From Anaerolineae bacterium (GTDB taxonomy: Bacteria; Chloroflexota; Anaerolineae; B4-G1): a stretch of DNA of 25,722 nucleotides. The position numbers and the translations under genes are program-made. Of the stretch, positions 7,663 through 12,864 are shown piece after piece. The stretch covers positions 1-25,722 of the forward strand of contig JAUWOI010000004.1 in the NCBI GenBank assembly GCA_030612185.1. The letters run 5' to 3'. How positions within the stretch are numbered: the first letter of the stretch is position 1; each line of letters opens with the position of its first letter. The notes under the pieces were generated by a model. It was not told where the DNA came from, made no database searches, and saw only the letters and a program-made list of their open reading frames with translations.

Positions 7663-8328
7663 CTAATCCTCTTCGACAGATGTCTCCTTGGTCTGGGCCT
7701 CCGTGATGACCTCGACCTCTTCGGCCTCGAGCAGTAGCTCTTCCTCCTCCTCTTCCTCTTCCTCCGCACCCAGCGGGGCTATGCGTACAATCATCTCGTC
7801 CGGGCCGGTGAGAACCTCTATGCCAGCAGGGACAGCCAGATCACGCACGTACAATGCCTGATCCACCTCTACCAGGTCGGAGAGGTTCACTTCTAGCGCG
7901 TCCACCAGGTCGCCAGGCAGACATTCAACCTCAATGGTAGAGATACCGTGCAGCAGAATGCCCTCTTTCAGCTCCAGCACCGGTGATTCTCCCACTATTG
8001 CCAACGGTATCTCAGTCGTGAGGCGCTCAGTCATCATCACACGGTAGAAGTCCACGTGCAACAAAGTGCCCCGAATACAATCGCGCTGCACCGCGCGCAC
8101 GAGGGCCATCTCAGGCTGCTTCTGTCCCTTGACCTTGATGCGAACGAGTTGGCTACCACCGACCTGTGAGAGCGTCTGCGTCAAACTCCGGGTCTCGAAC
8201 TGCAAAGGCACGGAGACAAAGTCGTGTCCATACATCACGGCCGGTACCCATCCCTGCCGTCGCAGTTGCTGCACCTGCTTGCCCAGCACTGCCCGCTTTT
8301 CGGCTGTCAATTCAACCTGCTCTGCCAT
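7663..8328 (-). CDS. rplY: 50S ribosomal protein L25/general stress protein CTC
   Basis: A 221-aa L25 of the long CTC/TL5 type, which binds 5S rRNA in the large ribosomal subunit. The N-terminal L25 domain runs from 1 to about 92 (LTAEKRAVLGKQVQQLRRQG, VPAVMYGHDFVSVPLQ, LLHVDFYRV). The CTC-type beta domain runs from about 97 to 186 (IPLAIVGESPVLELKEGILL, IEVECLPGDLVDALEVNLSD, VRDLAVPAGI). A very acidic tail follows with an unbroken run of nine Glu, common in this family. The ATG at 8328 has GGAGGT 5-6 nt upstream. It is monocistronic, with its own promoter (8421-8449), leader hairpin and terminator. Divergent from the lipid kinase gene. Confidence 0.97.
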   Translation of the reverse strand: MAEQVELTAEKRAVLGKQVQQLRRQGWVPAVMYGHDFVSVPLQFETRSLTQTLSQVGGSQLVRIKVKGQKQPEMALVRAVQRDCIRGTLLHVDFYRVMMTERLTTEIPLAIVGESPVLELKEGILLHGISTIEVECLPGDLVDALEVNLSDLVEVDQALYVRDLAVPAGIEVLTGPDEMIVRIAPLGAEEEEEEEEELLLEAEEVEVITEAQTKETSVEED

Positions 8329-8385
8329 TCATTACCTCCCGAACACTTGCCGCGCCTGATGGCGGAATAATCATCTTGCAACCAA

Positions 8386-8409
8386 GCGGGCGGGACTTAG
8401 CCCGCCCGC
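8386..8409 (-). promoter_or_regulatory. Leader hairpin at the 5' end of L25 mRNA
   Basis: A perfect 9-bp G+C stem (GCGGGCGGG / CCCGCCCGC) with loop ACTTAG. It would lie at the very 5' end of the L25 transcript predicted from the promoter at 8421-8449. It may stabilise the mRNA or take part in autoregulation; no known L25 leader motif is recognised. Confidence 0.45.
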
Positions 8410-8420
8410 ACGGCTGCGCT

Positions 8421-8449
8421 ATTGTAGCGCAAACCGTCGCTTTCGTCAA
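8421..8449 (-). promoter_or_regulatory. Sigma70-type promoter of rplY
   Basis: Minus strand TTGACG (8449-8444), a 17-bp spacer and TACAAT (8426-8421). The predicted start near 8414 gives a leader of about 85 nt. Confidence 0.8.
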
Positions 8450-8480
8450 GCGCACTCTCGGCCAACTCAGCCAGCCGCAC

Positions 8481-8509
8481 TTGTGCAAAATGGCAATCTT
8501 CGCTATTAT
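8481..8509 (+). promoter_or_regulatory. Sigma70-type promoter of the lipid kinase gene
   Basis: TTGTGC (8481-8486), a 17-bp spacer and TATTAT (8504-8509). Its start near 8516 leaves a short leader ahead of the ATG at 8532 and makes the longer upstream open frame unlikely to be translated. Confidence 0.65.
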
Positions 8510-8531
8510 AGGCCCTGGGAGGACAAAGGAA

Positions 8532-9494
8532 ATGAATACAACCAAAATTATCGTCAACCCGTATGCGGGCCGCTGGAAAGCCAAGGCGGCCATTCCCGAC
8601 ATCGAGCGGGTGTGCCAGAAGATTGGCCTGGACTACGAATTGGTTGCCACCGAGGGGCCAAATCACGGCATCGAACTGGCGCGGGAGGCGGCACTGGCGG
8701 GCTTCTCGCCCATCGTCTCCGCTGGTGGCGACGGGAGCATCAGCGAGGTGGTCAACGGCCTGATGCAGGCCGCTGGCGCTGGCGCTGAGCGTAGCCGAAG
8801 CGATGGAATGGGCGGCCCGCTGGGTATCATCCCGCTCGGCTCGGCCGACGATTTCACCGACATGCTCGGCCTGGAGAAGGAGATCGAAGCAGCCTGCCAT
8901 GTCATCCTGCAGGGACACACGCGCATCGTTGACGTGGGGTGCGTCAACGGCCGCTATTTCGACAATAACTCGGCGATAGGGTTGGAGCCGATGGTGACCA
9001 TCACGGAGAGGGCGATGAAGCGGATCAAGGGCACGCCCCGCTACATCCTGGCCGCGCTCAAGACTATCCTCAGCCACAAGCCCTGGCACGCGCGGCTTGC
9101 CTGGGATGACGGGGAATACGAGGGGCCGGTTGCGCTGGTCTCCGTGGGCAACACCCGCCGCACCGGAGGCGCGTTCTGGATGACGCCCCGCGCCGAGATG
9201 GACGACGGCTACCTGGACTTCATATTTGGCGCGAAGTTGGGACGGCTCCAGTTGCTGCGTCTGCTGCCCAAGACGTTCGACGGCAGTCACGTCGAGGATC
9301 CGCATGTGCAGTACGCCCGCACCACCCGCCTGACCATCGAGTGCGACCCGTCCACCCCCATCCAGGCCGACGGCGAACTGTTCGAGTTATCTGCGACCCA
9401 CGTCGAATACACGATCCTGCCGGGCCGGCTGCGAGTGATCGTGCCCGCATCAGGGGAGAACATGGATTCCAGGACAGCAACGGATATGGGATGA
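8532..9494 (+). CDS. Diacylglycerol/lipid kinase, YegS/DgkB family
   Basis: An ATP-dependent kinase of diacylglycerol or a related lipid, probably membrane-peripheral, 321 aa. Catalytic-domain landmarks are IIVNPYAGR (residues 6-14), SAGGDGSISEVVNGL (63-77, the GGDG nucleotide loop) and LGIIPLGSADDF (97-108, where the common form is GTANDF). The rest is the beta-rich C-terminal domain, ending QADGE and LPGRLRVIVP. The frame is open far upstream, but the ATG at 8532 is supported by AAGGAA, by the promoter at 8481-8509 and by the usual N-terminus. Residues 84-93 (GAERSRSDGM) look like an in-frame insertion of a dispersed repeat between the GGDG and IIPLG motifs. Divergent from rplY. Family firm, lipid substrate not known. 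Confidence 0.92.
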   Translation: MNTTKIIVNPYAGRWKAKAAIPDIERVCQKIGLDYELVATEGPNHGIELAREAALAGFSPIVSAGGDGSISEVVNGLMQAAGAGAERSRSDGMGGPLGIIPLGSADDFTDMLGLEKEIEAACHVILQGHTRIVDVGCVNGRYFDNNSAIGLEPMVTITERAMKRIKGTPRYILAALKTILSHKPWHARLAWDDGEYEGPVALVSVGNTRRTGGAFWMTPRAEMDDGYLDFIFGAKLGRLQLLRLLPKTFDGSHVEDPHVQYARTTRLTIECDPSTPIQADGELFELSATHVEYTILPGRLRVIVPASGENMDSRTATDMG

Positions 9495-9497
9495 TGT

Positions 9498-9549
9498 AGG
9501 TGCAACGCGCTTAGAGCAGGCAGATTTGTAGCAAAAGTGCGTTGGACCT
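9498..9549. repeat. Dispersed palindrome, 'GGTGCAACGCACTT' family, diverged copy 2
   Basis: AGGTGCAACGCGCTT at 9498-9512 and AAGTGCGTTGGACCT at 9535-9549 form an imperfect inverted repeat. They lie between the convergent lipid kinase and protease genes and match copy 1 at 7557-7597. It may also serve as a bidirectional transcription end. Confidence 0.7.
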
Positions 9550-9577
9550 GAGTAGTAACACCTGCGGGAGGGTAGGT

Positions 9578-10570
9578 TCAGGGAATACCCACATTCAGTG
9601 CTGCCACGACGTTCTGGATACGATTGATGATCGTGGTCGAGTCGGAGCCAGCAAAGAGTAGCCCGATGACGTGGTCACTCTCATCCAGCACCGCAGACCC
9701 TGAATCGCCACCAGAACTCATGGCCCCTGCTACCAACTGGTCGGTGAAGGTGGCCGTCTTCCCCGTGCCATAACTTACCTGCACCGTCGCATCTATCTGC
9801 GTGATCTCGCCGCTGGTCAAGGCTGTGGTGCGCCCGCTCTTGCGAATCGCCAGACCCAGAGTCCCTTCGCCAACCCCCTGGGGCTCCCCGATCTCAAGAA
9901 TGCGCTTCTCCACGAGGTCGGCAGAAATGGGTCTGGCAATGGCAGCGTCCACCAGATTCGTCTCGGGGTTCTCTTGGAAAGCCTGGAGGCGATGCTGGGA
10001 ACCTACAAGTTCTGCCATCCAGTTGAGGATTGCAGCCATCCCGGTGGCGATCGGGCAGGTGGGGGTGGAAGTGCCGAAGTTGATGGGCACAAACTCCTCC
10101 AGGGTGGCGATCTGGTCCTCAATGGTACCGCCGTCGTGTGGTCCTGGCTGCAGGATCAGGTCCCCGGGCTGGGCCTGATTTGAGTTGGCCAGCACGTGGT
10201 TATTGCTCAGGATGTAGATCTGGTCTCCTCTGCTCACCAGACAGCCAAGCGTGCCCGCTGTAATGTCAACGTGTCCACAGGAGACGCCCCCTGGCGCTGG
10301 TCGCCACCTGGCAGTGTGGTCTTGCAGAGCGTGGATCACCCCTGTTTCTTGCACATCGGTTTTGATCCCCTCCAAGACCTGAGGGACGAGATCGCCGGGT
10401 GCCAGTTCTGCTTTGAGTACCTTCTTAGCGACCGAGACGATCACGCACAGTTCGTCGGTCCTGACCCCGCCAACCTCTTTGTAGCCGACGCCACAGGCCA
10501 CCACGTTGCTCTTGCTTAGCAAAGGGCCAGTCTGTTGCGCCTTGATGCGTCTGACTTCCTCTATGGCCAT
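9578..10570 (-). CDS. Trypsin-like (S1-fold) serine peptidase domain protein, no signal peptide
   Basis: A 330-aa protein with a chymotrypsin-fold core. Catalytic residues visible are H125 (ILSNNHVLA), D208 (NLVDAAIARP) and S290 (SGGDSGSAVLDE), with GTLGCLVSRGD as the first strand of the barrel. The first 90 residues form a separate part (SNVVACGVGYKEVGGVRTDELCVIVSV) found in a group of intracellular or non-classically exported trypsin-like proteins. No signal peptide or membrane span is seen, which is unusual for a trypsin-fold protease. The ATG at 10570 has AGGAGGT 5 nt upstream. Its strong promoter is at 10647-10675. Monocistronic. Substrate unknown; the triad is intact, so activity is expected. 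Confidence 0.88.
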   Translation of the reverse strand: MAIEEVRRIKAQQTGPLLSKSNVVACGVGYKEVGGVRTDELCVIVSVAKKVLKAELAPGDLVPQVLEGIKTDVQETGVIHALQDHTARWRPAPGGVSCGHVDITAGTLGCLVSRGDQIYILSNNHVLANSNQAQPGDLILQPGPHDGGTIEDQIATLEEFVPINFGTSTPTCPIATGMAAILNWMAELVGSQHRLQAFQENPETNLVDAAIARPISADLVEKRILEIGEPQGVGEGTLGLAIRKSGRTTALTSGEITQIDATVQVSYGTGKTATFTDQLVAGAMSSGGDSGSAVLDESDHVIGLLFAGSDSTTIINRIQNVVAALNVGIP

Positions 10571-10599
10571 CTGATACCTCCTCTCTAATTTGGTTTGTG

Positions 10600-10615
10600 T
10601 GAATGCTCACATTCA
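10600..10615 (-). promoter_or_regulatory. Small palindrome in the protease leader
   Basis: TGAATG and CATTCA with a 4-nt centre lie 30-45 nt before the start codon, between promoter and ribosome-binding site. Possible operator or mRNA hairpin; unproven. Confidence 0.3.
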
Positions 10616-10646
10616 GGGCACTCCCACCGCTTTGGGCGTCTTGAAC

Positions 10647-10675
10647 AGTATAGCCCAACCTTGCGCAGAAGTCAA
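10647..10675 (-). promoter_or_regulatory. Sigma70-type promoter of the trypsin-like protease gene
   Basis: Minus strand TTGACT (10675-10670), a 17-bp spacer and TATACT (10652-10647). The predicted start near 10640 gives a leader of about 70 nt. Confidence 0.8.
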
Positions 10676-10701
10676 AACTTATACCCGCCAGTCAAGCAAC
10701 A

Positions 10702-10738
10702 CACGACCGCCCCGACCTGCACGGTCGGGGCGGTCGTG
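10702..10738. repeat. Hairpin repeat of the 'ACCGCCC...GGGCGGT' family, copy 1
   Basis: A perfect 16-bp stem CACGACCGCCCCGACC and complement with a 5-nt loop. The stem resembles three other hairpins at 11478, 12075 and 12727. The DNA after it (GCGGTCACG, then TATAAC) resembles the later copies only loosely, and no gene follows. Confidence 0.7.
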
Positions 10739-10860
10739 CAGCGGTCACGTATGGACCATTATAACCCGGTCAATAACAGTGGGGGCTTTTCTGCGTGCTG
10801 TCAACGGATTTTGAGAACGGATTGAACGGATTATAGCCAAGTGGGAGTTCTGTATAAAAA

Positions 10861-11050
10861 CACTACAACGAATTTAGAATGGAGCGAATTCGGAACTCAA
10901 TCTAGCCTGTATGCTTCGCTTGGGCAGCCAGAACTCACTTGTTGCCTGTGTTTAACGTTGTTTCCGGGGGGGCACTGTGTCAGATAGGCGGATGCACACA
11001 GACTTTGTCTCAAGAGCACTCGTTCGTTTATTTCTAAATTCGTTGTTGTG
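10861..11050. mobile_element. Putative MITE-like element with 20-bp terminal inverted repeats
   Basis: The ends at 10861-10880 and 11031-11050 are inverted repeats matching at 18 of 20 positions, with a perfect 15-bp core (ACAACGAATTTAGAA / TTCTAAATTCGTTGT). The 150-bp interior has no gene. Size and structure fit a miniature inverted-repeat element. No clear target-site duplication was identified. Confidence 0.55.
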
Positions 11051-11232
11051 TTTCCTGGCAAAGAACTCTCGACAAGTCTCAGCGCCCGTGTGGGCTCTGG
11101 GGTCTTTTCTACCCTTCCCCTTTCTTGATTTTCCCTGCTTTTTTGCCTCTATCACCACTCCCAGGCCGATAAATGGCCCTTAAAATGGCTTTCATGCCCC
11201 TTTTCACCCCCTTTCTGATCATTATGTCTACC

Positions 11233-11388
11233 TGCGAGCATCGGTACATCCTCCAAAACCGGCCCGATGCTCGCAAAAACTCTCCCCAAACCGGTCAAAA
11301 TGGCCGTTTTTGGCCCTATTTTGGCCTCTTTCGTGGGCCGTCTTGCGAGCATCGCTGGAAGTGGCTCTACCCCCCTCGATGCTCGCAA
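11233..11388. repeat. Two hairpins sharing one stem sequence
   Basis: TGCGAGCATCGG at 11233 pairs with CCGATGCTCGCA at 11264, and TTGCGAGCATCG at 11343 pairs with CGATGCTCGCAA at 11377. Both are 12-bp perfect stems with loops of 19 and 22 nt, and the arms are interchangeable between hairpins. The loops are unrelated. The role is unknown; the shared stem suggests a repeat family. Confidence 0.7.
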
Positions 11389-11477
11389 CACGGAAGCGGA
11401 TAGACTGCCTGTCTGTAACGTACACATTCAGTATACCAAACATCCCCGCAAAGGTCAAACTAGCCGCCACCGCCGCA

Positions 11478-11562
11478 GACCACCCCAGCCGTGCAAATCG
11501 GGGCGGTCGTTTCGCCGTTACTCACGCGCTGGCTTGCGCAGGCGGGTGGGGCGGTGTACAAT
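11478..11562 (+). promoter_or_regulatory. Repeat cassette: hairpin followed by promoter, upstream of yjbQ-like gene
   Basis: An imperfect GC hairpin (arms GACCACCCC at 11478-11486 and GGGGCGGTC at 11500-11508) is followed by GTTTCGCC. After CTCACGCG come TTGCGC (11534-11539), a 17-bp spacer and TACAAT (11557-11562). This would start transcription near 11570 and drive the gene at 11646. The whole arrangement recurs at 12727-12811. Confidence 0.65.
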
Positions 11563-11645
11563 CTGGGGCCGGAAAACGCCCAACGCGGTTGGGCTCCTAC
11601 CCTTTTCTGAGAACGCTCAGCGCAGTATGAGGAGGATAACTTCCT

Positions 11646-12065
11646 ATGAAAACCTATCGAAAAGAGTTATGGTTCAACGTCCCTGGTCGTCGGGCGTTCA
11701 TTAACATCACGCCCAAGGTCGAAGCGTGTTTGCGTGAAAGCGGTATCCGTGAGGGACTGGCTTTGGTCAACGCCATGCACATCACTGCTTCGGTCTTTAT
11801 CAACGACGATGAACGTGGACTTCACCGGGATTATGAGGATTGGCTGGAGGAACTGGCCCCCCACGAGCCCACCAGCCGCTATCGCCACAACCGAACCGGC
11901 GAGGATAATGGCGACGCCCACCTGAAGAGACAGGTCATGGGTCGTGAGGTCGTCGTGGCGGTCACGGATGGTCGCCTGGACTTTGGCCCGTGGGAACAGA
12001 TTTTCTATGGTGAGTTCGACGGCGGCCGGAGGAAGCGCGTCCTGGTTAAGATCATCGGCGAATGA
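11646..12065 (+). CDS. yjbQ: YjbQ/UPF0047 family protein (secondary thiamine-phosphate synthase family)
   Basis: A 139-aa full-length member of a small, widespread cytoplasmic family in which weak thiamine-phosphate synthase activity has been described; the physiological role is unsettled. Conserved landmarks present are H45 in [10 protein letters not shown], the [17 protein letters not shown] block (H81 and H92, likely metal ligands), the [14 protein letters not shown] strand and E123 in [10 protein letters not shown]. The ATG follows AGGAGG by about 10 nt. Its promoter appears to be supplied by the repeat cassette at 11478-11562, and a hairpin terminator of the same repeat family follows at 12075. 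Monocistronic. Family firm. Confidence 0.95.
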   Translation: MKTYRKELWFNVPGRRAFINITPKVEACLRESGIREGLALVNAMHITASVFINDDERGLHRDYEDWLEELAPHEPTSRYRHNRTGEDNGDAHLKRQVMGREVVVAVTDGRLDFGPWEQIFYGEFDGGRRKRVLVKIIGE

Positions 12066-12074
12066 TAAGTGCAA

Positions 12075-12106
12075 AACCGCCCGAACCGTGTCAGGTCAGG
12101 GCGGTT
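12075..12106 (+). terminator. Terminator of the yjbQ-like gene (repeat-family hairpin, copy 3)
   Basis: Arms AACCGCCCGAACC and GGTCAGGGCGGTT pair at 11 of 13 positions around a 6-nt loop, followed by GTTT. It starts 10 nt past the stop codon. Downstream a TTGCGT remains but no -10 box is present, unlike copies 2 and 4. Confidence 0.75.
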
Positions 12107-12147
12107 GTTTCGCCGTCGCTTAAGCCTAGGTTTGCGTGGGCGAGTGG

Positions 12148-12363
12148 TCAACACGCGGCCGCTTGCTGTAGTGTGTTCATCAGTACCGTTTCTGGCTTGT
12201 AGACGACTATCTTGCGTTTGCCGCAAAGTGGGCATTCATAAATTGCCATCTCAGGAGTGAGCCAGGTGCCGCCCTTGTATTCGACGGCCTCCATTCTTGT
12301 GGAGCAATGCGAACACGAACAACGGAAATTCATCGTCATCAATTGTTCTTCGTGACTGTCCAC
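12148..12363 (-). CDS. Small zinc-ribbon protein, 71 aa
   Basis: An unnamed small protein. Cysteines at CSCSHC (about residues 15-20) and CPLC (about 45-48) make two paired knuckles 25 residues apart, fitting a treble-clef or zinc-ribbon metal site. The middle WLTPEMAIYECPLCGKRKIVVYKPET is typical of ribbons in nucleic-acid-linked proteins. The start is GTG at 12363, fixed by AAGGAGG 7 nt upstream; an ATG at residue 9 is a less likely alternative. The stop lies just past the decayed repeat after yjbQ. The specific function is unknown. Confidence 0.75.
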   Translation of the reverse strand: MDSHEEQLMTMNFRCSCSHCSTRMEAVEYKGGTWLTPEMAIYECPLCGKRKIVVYKPETVLMNTLQQAAAC

Positions 12364-12416
12364 GTCAAAACCTCCTTCTTCAGATAAGGCTGTTCCAGAA
12401 AAATAATCATCTCAAT

Positions 12417-12512
12417 GTCATTCTGAGCGGAGCGCAGTGAAGCGAAGAATCTCATGCCACAGCACCCAAACCGCCTATCCAGGGCGAGATTCTTCGCTAC
12501 GCTCAGAATGAC
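12417..12512. repeat. Dispersed inverted repeat, 'GTCATTCTGAGCG' family
   Basis: The left arm starts GTCATTCTGAGCG and ends AGCGAAGAATCTC (12453). The right arm runs from GAGATTCTTCGCT (12486) to CTCAGAATGAC (12512). The left arm has about 10 extra bases (GAGCGCAGTG). A related copy lies at 19628-19696. Confidence 0.8.
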
Positions 12513-12540
12513 GGGCTATGGCTCAGAATGACGGGCTATG
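12501..12540 (+). repeat. Exact 20-bp tandem duplication
   Basis: The 20-mer GCTCAGAATGACGGGCTATG occurs twice back to back, overlapping the right arm of the inverted repeat. A recent slippage or unequal-crossover product. Confidence 0.9.
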
Positions 12541-12726
12541 GCTTTAACCACCGGCTCTGGCTTCAGCGAGCCGCCAGGCGTTTTCCCTTGGTCCTATGCA
12601 GGTGCGGTGTGGAATCCATTCTAACTAACGGCGGTATAACGCAGGTGAAAGTAAGACAAGAAAACAATGAAAATCCGTTGCTCAAGGCGGCGGCGACTCA
12701 GCGCCATCGTCGCAAGCCAAACAAAA

Positions 12727-12811
12727 AACCGCCTCAACCGGACAGGTCGGAGCGGTTGTTCTGTGGTCACTCACGCGGAGGCTTGCGTAGGAGGGCAGGA
12801 TAGTATACAAT
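12727..12811 (+). promoter_or_regulatory. Repeat cassette: hairpin followed by promoter, upstream of the helicase gene
   Basis: Hairpin arms AACCGCCTCAACC (12727-12739) and GGTCGGAGCGGTT (12745-12757), then CTCACGCGGAGGC. TTGCGT (12783-12788), a 17-bp spacer and TACAAT (12806-12811) follow. Transcription would begin near 12818, about 47 nt before the helicase ATG. Same layout as 11478-11562. Confidence 0.7.
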
Positions 12812-12864
12812 ACTTTTCTGAACAGGGATTCGAGCGCATCCCATAACATCCAAGGGAGAATGAG

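Larger units (their letters stand above)
10739..11477. other. Gene-free repeat-rich interval
   Basis: About 740 bp with no credible coding sequence. Open frames here are short, lack ribosome-binding sites and cross inverted repeats. It holds a run of degenerate 'AACGGATT' units at 10802-10833, the 190-bp inverted-repeat element at 10861-11050 and paired hairpins at 11233-11388, all listed separately. Confidence 0.6.
12364..12726. other. Intergenic DNA between zinc-ribbon gene and helicase
   Basis: About 360 bp without a gene. It contains the inverted repeat 12417-12512 and the tandem duplication 12501-12540. The remaining DNA to 12726 shows no ribosome-binding site or coding signal that I trust. 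Confidence 0.6.

Noticed and set aside
8166..8531. N-terminal extension of the lipid kinase
   Set aside because: It overlaps the 5' part and promoter of rplY, contains the kinase promoter itself and lacks homology; the ATG at 8532 gives the canonical N-terminus.
10977..11183. Plus- and minus-strand frames of 68 codons
   Set aside because: They include the inverted end of the 190-bp element and look compositionally random.
11233..11388. CRISPR-like repeats
   Set aside because: There are only two units, each is an inverted pair with loops of unequal length, and no regular repeat-spacer array or cas gene is present.
11152..11427. Minus-strand frame of 91 codons in the repeat-rich interval
   Set aside because: It crosses both shared-stem hairpins, has no ribosome-binding site and no recognisable domain; its sequence is explained by the repeats.
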